Source of the DNA: Bordetella parapertussis
GTDB taxonomy: Bacteria > Pseudomonadota > Gammaproteobacteria > Burkholderiales > Burkholderiaceae_C
Length of the DNA stretch: 17,295 nt
Direction of reading: 5' to 3'
Assembly: GCA_945873925.1 (NCBI GenBank)
Contig: CAMCES010000035.1
Span: 1 to 17,295, forward strand
Shown here: positions 8,418-14,774 of the stretch, one piece after another
Layout: the number at the start of each line of letters is the position of its first letter
Position numbering within the stretch: position 1 is the first letter of the stretch
Translations under genes and position numbers: made by a program
Notes under the pieces: model-generated
Databases searched by the model: none
Seen by the model: the letters and a program-made list of their open reading frames with translations, nothing else
Told to the model about the DNA's origin: nothing

Positions 8418-8438
8418 AGCAGTTCAAATACTGCTTTT
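8418..8438 (+). terminator. Weak candidate intrinsic terminator after cysE
   Basis: A perfect six-base inverted repeat, AGCAGT (8418-8423) and ACTGCT (8430-8435), with a six-base loop is followed by a run of four T. It lies just past the cysE stop and before the 144-residue gene. The stem is short and only half GC and the T tract is brief, so it may only reduce readthrough. Confidence 0.35.
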
Positions 8439-8468
8439 ACCATTTCAACCCCGCTGATCAGTCACTGC

Positions 8469-8903
8469 ATGTCGCCCTTCATCAAATTACATCCCCACCA
8501 CTTGATGCTGGTTCGTGAAGGCGAAGAGGCGATCTACGGCGAGTTGTCTTTCAGCTTGGAGCAATACGGTTTGTTGGTGAACAACTTTTTGTTCAACCTG
8601 CAGTTAACACCGCCCAACCAACACCACGCCCACTGGCGCTTCATTTGTGAAGAGCCGGGTCAGTTGAATGTGCCGCATTTCGTGCTGTTTTTGAAATCGA
8701 TCGAGCACTATATTTTTTCAACCTTGAAGTTCTCACCGGATGAAGTGGTCTTGGGTCAATCAGCCAACAGGTCCAAGCCGAGCCAGCTTCACGCCCCGTT
8801 GACCGAGCCCTACCGCTTGTATTTCAAAGACATGTTCTTTGACATCAACGCCACGGCTTTGCAGCGCATCGAAGACCCATCAGGCAAGCGGGCGGGTCGC
8901 TGA
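8469..8903 (+). CDS. Hypothetical protein, 144 residues
   Basis: I do not recognise this protein. It has 144 residues, no signal peptide and no clear membrane segment. The composition is rich in aromatic and histidine residues, with a hydrophobic central part (about 25-45 and 68-85) and an acidic/aromatic segment YRLYFKDMFFDINA (117-130), consistent with a small soluble globular protein. The start ATG at 8469 has no Shine-Dalgarno; a second ATG at 8505 is possible. It lies 60 bases after cysE on the same strand, beyond a weak hairpin, and its last 24 bases overlap the end of mog on the other strand. The frame is the only sizeable one in this stretch on the plus strand and has ordinary codon use for the region, so I think it is real. 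Function unknown. Confidence 0.7.
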   Translation: MSPFIKLHPHHLMLVREGEEAIYGELSFSLEQYGLLVNNFLFNLQLTPPNQHHAHWRFICEEPGQLNVPHFVLFLKSIEHYIFSTLKFSPDEVVLGQSANRSKPSQLHAPLTEPYRLYFKDMFFDINATALQRIEDPSGKRAGR

Positions 8904-9476
8904 TTTCGGGCGAAACGCTTTGCAAAAAGCGTCATGGGTTTGCAGGTAAGGCCCACCGATCAGGTCAACGCAATACGGGACGGCCGCGAATATCCCATCC
9001 ACCAGGACCTGGCCTTCAGGGCTTTTCAAACCGCCCAGGGTTTCGGTGATCGATTTGGGCTGACCAGGCAAATTGATGATCAGCGATTCGCCACGGATCA
9101 CCGCCACTTGGCGAGACAAAATGGCCGTGGGCACAAATCGCAAGCTGATCTGGCGCATTTGCTCACCAAAGCCGGGCATCTCTTTGTCGGCCACGGCCAA
9201 GGTGGCCTCGGGCGTCAGATCCCGCTTTGCCGGGCCAGTCCCACCTGTGGTCAGTACCAAATGGCAACCGGCGTCTACCAACTCGATCAAGGTTTGGCTG
9301 ATCAAAGCTTGCTCATCGGGGATGAGTCGCGGCTCGAATTCCAGGGGGTTTTGCAACGCTTGGCCCAGCCAGTCGCGCAGGGCGGGCAAACCTTTGTCTT
9401 CGTAGCTGCCGCTGGATGCGCGGTCGCTGATGGAGACGATGCCGATGCGCACCGTGTCAAGCTGGAAGGTCGTCAT
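8880..9476 (-). CDS. mog: Molybdopterin adenylyltransferase Mog
   Basis: Adenylylates molybdopterin to prepare it for molybdate insertion in molybdenum cofactor synthesis; cytoplasmic. The 198 residues fit Mog (E. coli 195). Motifs: GIVSISDRAS near the N-terminus (12-21), the MoCF signature LTTGGTGPAKRDLTPEAT (75-92) with D86, and NLPGQPKSI (135-143) for pterin binding. The related MoaB proteins are shorter, and the region after residue 165 supports Mog. Its ATG overlaps the darP stop in an ATGA at 9476-9473, so the two are probably translationally coupled. No other cofactor gene is in the window. Confidence 0.92.
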   Translation of the reverse strand: MTTFQLDTVRIGIVSISDRASSGSYEDKGLPALRDWLGQALQNPLEFEPRLIPDEQALISQTLIELVDAGCHLVLTTGGTGPAKRDLTPEATLAVADKEMPGFGEQMRQISLRFVPTAILSRQVAVIRGESLIINLPGQPKSITETLGGLKSPEGQVLVDGIFAAVPYCVDLIGGPYLQTHDAFCKAFRPKSATRPLA

Positions 9477-10123
9477 GGCTGATGGCTTGGGTGTGGGTGG
9501 GCCGCTTTCAGGTGATCGCGCACCAGCTTGAACATGTCTCGGTAGGCCTTGCCTTGTCTGGGAAATTGGCCTTGGGAGACCGCGGTTTTATCGGGCAAAC
9601 CGTCTTTGCGGGCTTGGCGCACCAAGGTCCGCAACTGCTGGCTGTCGGTGTCCGGGTGGGCGTTGAGCCAGTCGGCCAAGGCGCTGTCGTCTTGCAACAG
9701 CCGGTCACGCCAATGCTCTGCCATGTGCAGTGCTAAGGTTTCTTCGGCACTGCCGTTGTGCTGCACATCGAGTGCATCGCGGATGGCCTTTACCTGTTCT
9801 TCGTCGAGTTTGCGCATGAGCTTGCCGACATATTGCATTTGTCGACGCTTGCCCTCGAAGTTGCTGATTTTTTTCGCCTCTGCAATGGCTTCGTTCAAGG
9901 CCTCGGGCACCTGTGCTTGCGCCACCAACTGCTGCAGGGCGGGGATACGCAGCAGCAACAGGTCTTCGCCGAGCTTTTGCAGGGCATCGCTTTCGCGCTT
10001 GAGATCGGTTTTGCTGGCGGTGTCGCTGCCCTTGAGCTCGCGCTTGAGCTCGAGATCGAGATCGCTGCCTTCGGCAACGAAATGGCCTTTGACGTAATAG
10101 CCTTTGGTGGGTTTGCGGGACAT
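9473..10123 (-). CDS. darP: Ribosome-associated protein DarP (YjgA)
   Basis: Small helical protein of the YjgA/DarP family, which associates with late 50S assembly intermediates and helps maturation of the peptidyl-transferase region. The 216 residues are slightly longer than the E. coli 183. The family signature FEGKRRQMQYVGKLMR is present around residues 92-108, and the sequence is strongly helical, charged and lysine/arginine rich. A low-conservation C-terminal tail ends HPHPSHQP. It is divergent from pmbA with 40 bases between starts; the same yjgA-pmbA adjacency is known in E. coli. Its stop codon overlaps the mog start. No clear Shine-Dalgarno site. Confidence 0.92.
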   Translation of the reverse strand: MSRKPTKGYYVKGHFVAEGSDLDLELKRELKGSDTASKTDLKRESDALQKLGEDLLLLRIPALQQLVAQAQVPEALNEAIAEAKKISNFEGKRRQMQYVGKLMRKLDEEQVKAIRDALDVQHNGSAEETLALHMAEHWRDRLLQDDSALADWLNAHPDTDSQQLRTLVRQARKDGLPDKTAVSQGQFPRQGKAYRDMFKLVRDHLKAAHPHPSHQP

Positions 10124-10133
10124 GGCGTGTGGT

Positions 10134-10154
10134 TATAAGGGGAGAAGTATCATA
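10134..10154. promoter_or_regulatory. Candidate divergent -10 elements between darP and pmbA
   Basis: The 40-base gap holds TATAAG on the plus strand (10134-10139) and TATGAT on the minus strand (10154-10149), each close to the sigma-70 -10 consensus. Neither has a good -35 at 16-18 bases, so these are only candidates. If both are used, their -35 regions lie inside the opposite coding sequence. Confidence 0.3.
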
Positions 10155-10163
10155 GCCGTCGAT

Positions 10164-11555
10164 ATGAACCACACCCCACACCCCTCTAGAACACCCGCCA
10201 CCCAAGCTTTGCCAGGTTTCAGCCACAGCCGAGCCCAATTTGAAGACCTGGTTGACTCCGCTTTGATCTGCGCCCAGCGGCTCGGGGCCACCAATGCCGC
10301 CGCCGAGGCCTCGGAGGGCACGGGCTTGAGCGTTTCTGTTCGCAAAGGCGAGTTGGAGAATGTCGAGCGCAACCGCGACAAATCCTTGGGGGTGACGGTC
10401 TATCTGGGTACCCGCCGGGGCAACGCCAGCACTTCTGATTTTTCAGCCGCCGCCATCGAGCGCACCGTGCAAGCCGCCTATGACATTGCACGCTTCACCG
10501 CCGAAGACCCGATGGCCGGCTTGCCCGACCCGGACCTGATCGCCCAACACCATGCCGACCTCGATTTGTTTCACCCTTGGGCGATCCACAGCGAGCAAGC
10601 GGCCGAATTGGCGCTGCGCTGTGAGGGTGCGGCCATGGGCACCGACAAGCGCATCACCAACAGCGAAGGTGCGGGCGTGTCTGCCCAACAAAGCCATTTT
10701 TTCAGCGCCCATACCCACGGGTTTCGAGGCGGTTACGCCAGCTCGCGCCACAGCATTTCGGTTGCCCCGATCGCAGGCAAGGGTGATGACATGCAACGCG
10801 ACCACTGGTACAGCTCGATGCGCCACCCTGACGAGCTGGCCGCGCCCGAAGCCGTTGGCCGTTACGCTGCCGAACGTGCCCTGAGCCGCTTGCGCGCGCG
10901 CAAAATCCCCACCACCAGCTGCCCTGTCTTGTTCGAGTCACCTTTGGCAGCCGGTTTGCTTGGTGGTTTGGTGCATGCCCTCAGTGGCGCTGCGCTCTAC
11001 CGCAAAAGCAGTTTTTTGCTCGATTCGTTGGGCACACCAGTCATGCCCGAGCACCTGCAAGTCCATGAGGACCCGTTTGTCAAGCGCGGCAAAGGCAGCT
11101 CGATGTTCGACGAAGAGGGCGTGAAAACCCAGCCTCGTCAGGTCATCCGCGATGGTTTGGTCGAGGGCTATTTCCTCAGCAGCTATTCAGCCCGCAAGCT
11201 GGGCATGCAAACCACCGGCAATGCAGGCGGCTCGCACAACCTGGTCCTGTCTTCCAAACTCAGCCGGGCCGATGACGATTTGGACGCGATGCTGAAAAAG
11301 CTCGGTACCGGTTTGTTCGTCATCGAACTCATGGGGCAGGGCGTCAATTACGTCACCGGCGACTATTCCAGGGGTGCGAGTGGCTTTTGGGTGGAGAAGG
11401 GGCAGATCGCCTATCCGGTCCAAGAGATCACCATCGCTGGCAACTTCAAAGACATGCTGATGGGCATCGAGGCTGTCGGTGCCGATGCCTACAACCATGG
11501 TGCCAAAACCGTGGGTTCGGTGTTGGTCAACCGGATGACAGTCGCTGGCGCTTGA
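10164..11555 (+). CDS. pmbA: Metalloprotease-related protein PmbA (TldE)
   Basis: Member of the TldD/PmbA family. In E. coli TldD and TldE/PmbA form a heteromeric metalloprotease that finishes microcin B17 processing and degrades the CcdA antitoxin. From the ATG at 10164 there are 463 residues, against 450 in E. coli. This is the non-metal-binding TldE type: the HExxxH motif of TldD is not seen. Recognisable segments are the glycine-rich region near 290-350, including EDPFVKRGKGSSMFDEEG and TTGNAGGSHNL, and the C-terminal NRMTV. A start 20 codons earlier is open but overlaps darP. The catalytic partner tldD is not in the window. The stop codon is directly adjacent to that of the convergent potG. 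Confidence 0.93.
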   Translation: MNHTPHPSRTPATQALPGFSHSRAQFEDLVDSALICAQRLGATNAAAEASEGTGLSVSVRKGELENVERNRDKSLGVTVYLGTRRGNASTSDFSAAAIERTVQAAYDIARFTAEDPMAGLPDPDLIAQHHADLDLFHPWAIHSEQAAELALRCEGAAMGTDKRITNSEGAGVSAQQSHFFSAHTHGFRGGYASSRHSISVAPIAGKGDDMQRDHWYSSMRHPDELAAPEAVGRYAAERALSRLRARKIPTTSCPVLFESPLAAGLLGGLVHALSGAALYRKSSFLLDSLGTPVMPEHLQVHEDPFVKRGKGSSMFDEEGVKTQPRQVIRDGLVEGYFLSSYSARKLGMQTTGNAGGSHNLVLSSKLSRADDDLDAMLKKLGTGLFVIELMGQGVNYVTGDYSRGASGFWVEKGQIAYPVQEITIAGNFKDMLMGIEAVGADAYNHGAKTVGSVLVNRMTVAGA

Positions 11556-12644
11556 TCACTGGGTCAGCACAACCATGGCGTTGTCTTGCCAGTGCGCCCA
11601 AACGGTTTGGCCTTCTTCGATCGCCTCTTGGTCGCGGTCGGCGTTGGTAACCGATACCTTGATGGTTTGGCCATTCGATAGGCGCAAGCCGTAACTGGTG
11701 AAACTGCCAAAGTACGACCAGTCTTTCAAGACACAGGCCACGGCGTTATGAGACCCTTCAGGCCTGTCTTTGCTGAGCAATACTTTTTCGGGACGCAGGG
11801 CAACTGACACCGGCATGCCCAGGCTGCCCGTGATGCCATGGCCCACATAGAAATCACACACGGGGCTGCTGACCACCACATGGTCGGGTTCGTAGACAGA
11901 CACCTCGCCATCGAACAAATTCACATTGCCGACAAAGTCCGCCACAAAACGGCAGTTTGGGTTTTCATAGACATCATTGGGTGTGCCCACTTGCAACAAA
12001 CTGCCTTCGCTCATCACCGCGATACGGTCAGCCATGGTCATGGCCTCGTCTTGGTCGTGCGTGACCATGACGCAGGTCACCCCGACTTGTTTGATGATGT
12101 TGACCAACTCGACCTGGGTTTGCTCGCGCAGTTTTTTGTCCAGCGCGCCCAAGGGTTCGTCGAGCATCAGCAGTTGCGGCCGCTTGGCCAGGCTGCGTGC
12201 CAAGGCCACGCGTTGTTGCTGGCCACCAGAGAGTTGGTGCGGGCTGCGCTTGGCGAATTTTTGCAACTGCACCAGTTGCAGCATTTCTTCGACCCGCTGG
12301 TTGAGCTCGTCTTTGTCTACGCCATCGCGGCGCAGGCCAAACGCGATGTTGTCCCACACATTCATGTGCGGGAACAAAGCGTAAGACTGGAACATCATGT
12401 TCATCGGACGCTCGTAGGGCGGCAAGTCGGTGACATCCTGGCCATCGAGCAACACCCGACCGGTGGTGGGGGTTTCAAACCCAGCCAACATGCGCAGCAA
12501 AGTCGATTTGCCGCAGCCTGAGGAGCCCAGCAAAGCGAAGATTTCACCCCGGTAAATGCTCAGGCTGACGTTGTCTACAGCCAGCGTGAAGCCAAACCGT
12601 TTGGTGATGTTGTCAATCTGCAGGAATATCTTCGAGGTCGTCAT
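11556..12644 (-). CDS. potG: Putrescine-type ABC transporter ATP-binding protein PotG
   Basis: Cytoplasmic ATPase subunit of a polyamine importer. The 362 residues comprise an ABC domain and a C-terminal TOBE-like regulatory domain (about 280-355). Visible are Walker A GSSGCGKST (40-48, K46), Q-loop Q86, signature LSGGQ (138-142), Walker B LLMLDEP (158-164) and H-loop H196. The stretch PPYERPMNMMFQSYALFPHM and the wording around the signature closely resemble E. coli PotG (377 residues), more than PotA. No permease or periplasmic binding protein gene adjoins it: upstream is yqeY, 29 bases away, and downstream is the convergent pmbA. The start has no Shine-Dalgarno site. Substrate assignment to putrescine rather than another polyamine is by resemblance only. 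Confidence 0.85.
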   Translation of the reverse strand: MTTSKIFLQIDNITKRFGFTLAVDNVSLSIYRGEIFALLGSSGCGKSTLLRMLAGFETPTTGRVLLDGQDVTDLPPYERPMNMMFQSYALFPHMNVWDNIAFGLRRDGVDKDELNQRVEEMLQLVQLQKFAKRSPHQLSGGQQQRVALARSLAKRPQLLMLDEPLGALDKKLREQTQVELVNIIKQVGVTCVMVTHDQDEAMTMADRIAVMSEGSLLQVGTPNDVYENPNCRFVADFVGNVNLFDGEVSVYEPDHVVVSSPVCDFYVGHGITGSLGMPVSVALRPEKVLLSKDRPEGSHNAVACVLKDWSYFGSFTSYGLRLSNGQTIKVSVTNADRDQEAIEEGQTVWAHWQDNAMVVLTQ

Positions 12645-12673
12645 TTGGCCCGAATGATAAATCAGGCCTCGAT

Positions 12674-13120
12674 TCAGCCCTGCAAGGCGGCTTTTACCGC
12701 TGCACTGACCAAGCCCATGTCGGCTTTGCCAGCCAAGCGGGTTTTGACCGCGCCCATCACCTTGCCCATGTCGCCGGGGCCTTGGGCACCCAGTTCAGCC
12801 ACGATGGCGGCGACTGCGGCCTGGATTTCATCGGCGCTCAGGCGCTGGGGCAAATAGACCTCGAGCACCGCGATTTCGGCGGTTTCAATGTCAGCCAGGT
12901 CTTGTCGTTGGGCACTGAGGTAAGCGGCCACCGAGTCTTTACGCTGCTTGATGAGTTTGTCGACGATGGCGATCACCGCCAGGTCATCGAGCTCAACCCG
13001 CTCGTCGACCTCTTTTTGCTTCATGGCCGCTTGCAGCAAGCGGATCGTGCCCAGACGCGCACTGTCTTTGGCGCGCATGGCGGATTTCATGTCTTCGGTG
13101 ATCTGTTCTTTCAGTGCCAT
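12674..13120 (-). CDS. yqeY: GatB/YqeY domain protein
   Basis: Stand-alone YqeY protein of 148 residues, the usual size. YqeY resembles the C-terminal tRNA-interacting domain of the amidotransferase subunit GatB; its cellular role is unclear. Recognisable segments are MKSAMRAKDSARLGTIR near the N-terminus, a central EVYLPQRLSADEI, and the C-terminal DMGKVMGAVKTRLAGKADM. The start ATG has an excellent AGGAG six bases upstream. It lies 78 bases after rpsU on the same strand, separated by a strong terminator hairpin. In many bacteria rpsU and yqeY precede dnaG and rpoD, but here potG follows. Confidence 0.92.
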   Translation of the reverse strand: MALKEQITEDMKSAMRAKDSARLGTIRLLQAAMKQKEVDERVELDDLAVIAIVDKLIKQRKDSVAAYLSAQRQDLADIETAEIAVLEVYLPQRLSADEIQAAVAAIVAELGAQGPGDMGKVMGAVKTRLAGKADMGLVSAAVKAALQG

Positions 13121-13126
13121 GGTGAA

Positions 13127-13131
13127 CTCCT
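13127..13131 (-). promoter_or_regulatory. Strong Shine-Dalgarno site of yqeY
   Basis: AGGAG on the minus strand, six bases before the yqeY ATG at 13120. It begins six bases past the T tract of the rpsU terminator, so termination and yqeY translation signals nearly touch. Confidence 0.75.
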
Positions 13132-13137
13132 GGAGAG

Positions 13138-13172
13138 AAAAAAAAGGCCCGCGCGGACAAGCCGGGCGAGCC
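13138..13172 (-). terminator. Strong intrinsic terminator between rpsU and yqeY
   Basis: On the minus strand, GGCTCGC-C-CGG (13172-13162), loop CTTGT, CCG-C-GCGGGCC (13156-13146) forms a ten-pair stem with one C-C mismatch and one G-T wobble, followed directly by eight T (13145-13138). This is a textbook rho-independent terminator 26 bases after the rpsU stop. It should make rpsU largely monocistronic, or set a low level of readthrough into yqeY and potG. Confidence 0.85.
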
Positions 13173-13198
13173 TGGTCTGGCCGGGGCCTGAGCCGGGA

Positions 13199-13411
13199 TC
13201 AGTACAGTTTTTTGGGCAACTGCATGCTGCGAACCCGCTTGTAGTGGCGTTTGACGGCGGCGGCTTTTTTGCGTTTGCGTTCAGCAGTGGGCTTTTCGTA
13301 GAACTCGCGGGCGCGCAAGTCGGTGAGCAGGCCCAGTTTTTCGATGGTGCGCTTGAAGCGGCGCAGTGCCACGTCAAAGGGTTCGTTTTCTTTTACACGG
13401 ATGGTGGTCAT
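13199..13411 (-). CDS. rpsU: Small ribosomal subunit protein bS21
   Basis: Ribosomal protein bS21 of the 30S platform, next to the 3' end of 16S rRNA. From the ATG at 13411 it has 70 very basic residues beginning [13 protein letters not shown] and ending QLPKKLY, the standard bS21 size and wording. An in-frame ATG three codons earlier is possible but not needed. No Shine-Dalgarno sequence lies in the 20 bases before the ATG, which are AT-rich. A near-consensus promoter is found about 120 bases upstream, within the end of the upstream flavoprotein gene, and a strong terminator follows the gene. Confidence 0.96.
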
Positions 13412-13422
13412 TGACAACAATT

Positions 13423-13475
13423 TTCAAAATGTGCACACCGTGGCAAAGAAGAAGATCGGACTTCAAAACCGTGGC
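13423..13475 (-). repeat. Direct repeat pair and palindromes in the rpsU leader
   Basis: Written on the plus strand, TTCAAAA plus ACCGTGGC occurs at 13423-13444, with a seven-base insert TGTGCAC between the parts, and again compactly as TTCAAAACCGTGGC at 13462-13475. The insert belongs to a perfect palindrome TGTGCACA (13430-13437), and next to it is ATTTTCAAAAT (13420-13430), a five-base inverted repeat around a single C. All lie between the likely rpsU transcription start and its ATG. They may be chance, a binding site, or part of an RNA structure. Confidence 0.45.
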
Positions 13476-13531
13476 GGCGGTGGTTCCCAACGGGTTGTGG
13501 CTGTCGGGGGGTGGCCGTTATCGAGCCAGAC

Positions 13532-13559
13532 ATTATAGCGGCCTGAGCCGCTGTGCCAA
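13532..13559 (-). promoter_or_regulatory. Sigma-70 promoter of rpsU
   Basis: On the minus strand a -35 element TTGGCA (13559-13554, five of six consensus bases) is separated by 16 bases from a perfect -10 TATAAT (13537-13532). Transcription would start near 13525, giving a leader of about 115 bases before the rpsU ATG. The TAA stop of the upstream flavoprotein gene (13535-13533) lies inside the -10 element. Confidence 0.75.
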
Positions 13560-14774
13560 GCCTTTGGCGCAGGCATGCGCGCTGGACCAGGCCCACTGAA
13601 AGTTATAGCCCCCCAGCCAGCCGGTGATGTCCACCACTTCCCCAATGAAATACAGGCCGGGCTGGCGCGATTCCATGGTTTGCTGGGACAACTCTCGGGT
13701 GTCGAGCCCGCCCGCCGTGACCTCGGCTTTGGCATAGCCCTCGGTGCCTGCCGGGGTCAGCAACCACTCACCCAAAGACCTCGCCAGCGCTTGCAAGGCT
13801 TTGTCAGGGGTGTCGGGCAGGCTGCGCTGCCAGGCGCTGTCTCGTGTCGCCCAGGCATCCGCCAAACGCGCAGGCAGCCAAGCGGCCAGGGCGTTGGCGA
13901 CTTGCTTTTTGGAGTGCTGTTTGGCGTCGCGCAAGGCCGCATTCAGGTCGTGACCAGGTGCCAGGTTGAGCTGAATCGGGGTTCCAGGTTGCCAGTAACT
14001 CGATATTTGCAAGACCGCCGGCCCTGACAGGCCTCGGTGCGTGAACAACAGGTCCTCCTCGAACACAGGGCGCTGCTTGCCCATGCCGGTTGAAATCTCG
14101 ACCGCTTGGGAAAGCCCCGCCAGCGCTGCGAATGGCTGCCAATCGGCTGCGGCAAAGGTCAGCGGCACCAAGGCCGGGCGGGGTGTCACCAGTTTCAAGC
14201 CAAATTGCGCGGCAAGTCGGTAGCCCAGGTCGGTGGCACCGATTTTCGGGATCGACAAGCCGCCAGTGGCCACCACCACGGCGCGGGCCTGCACTTGGCC
14301 TTGGCTGGTTTGGGCGCAATAGCCGTGCGTACAAGCGTCGCTCCATTGCAGGCTGAGCAGGCTGCAGGGCTGCCAACGCGTGACCGTGCCGCCCATGGCA
14401 CCGGCCTCACACTCGTGCAGCAGCATGTCGATCAGGTCTTGGGCGCTGTGGTCACAAAACAGCTGGCCCTTGTGTTTTTCATGGAAAGCGATGCCATGTT
14501 TGTCCATCAAGCCGATGAAGTCAGCCGCGGTGTAACGCGACAAGGCGCTGCGGGCGAAGGGTGGGTTCTCACCCAAAAAATGTTTGTGGGGCGCGCGAGG
14601 GTCGATGTCTTTGTTGGTGAAGTTGGCACGTCCGCCGCCAGAGATACGGATTTTTTCGGCGACCTTGGGGCTGTGGTCCAGCAGCAGCACCTGCAAGCCG
14701 TTTTGAGCGGCGACCCCGGCGCAAAACAAACCTGCCGCACCCGCGCCGATGATCAGCACATCGGTTTGCCTCAT
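13533..14774 (-). CDS. YhiN/HI0933-family FAD-dependent oxidoreductase
   Basis: Flavoprotein of the HI0933/YhiN family (often annotated as aminoacetone oxidase family or NAD(P)/FAD-dependent oxidoreductase), 413 residues; the true substrate is not established. The N-terminus has the dinucleotide-binding GAGAAG (10-15) and the family hallmark SGGGRANFTN (45-54). The C-terminus has GEVVDITGWLGGYNFQWAWSS, which closes the FAD site. No membrane or export signal is seen. Its ATG overlaps the stop of the upstream alpha/beta hydrolase in an ATGA at 14774-14771, so the two are probably translated together. Its stop codon is embedded in the rpsU -10 promoter element. Confidence 0.9.
   Translation of the reverse strand: MRQTDVLIIGAGAAGLFCAGVAAQNGLQVLLLDHSPKVAEKIRISGGGRANFTNKDIDPRAPHKHFLGENPPFARSALSRYTAADFIGLMDKHGIAFHEKHKGQLFCDHSAQDLIDMLLHECEAGAMGGTVTRWQPCSLLSLQWSDACTHGYCAQTSQGQVQARAVVVATGGLSIPKIGATDLGYRLAAQFGLKLVTPRPALVPLTFAAADWQPFAALAGLSQAVEISTGMGKQRPVFEEDLLFTHRGLSGPAVLQISSYWQPGTPIQLNLAPGHDLNAALRDAKQHSKKQVANALAAWLPARLADAWATRDSAWQRSLPDTPDKALQALARSLGEWLLTPAGTEGYAKAEVTAGGLDTRELSQQTMESRQPGLYFIGEVVDITGWLGGYNFQWAWSSAHACAKGLAQRLRPL

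Noticed and set aside
10104..10163. 20-codon N-terminal extension of PmbA
   Set aside because: It would overlap darP and has no family resemblance; the ATG at 10164 gives the expected length.
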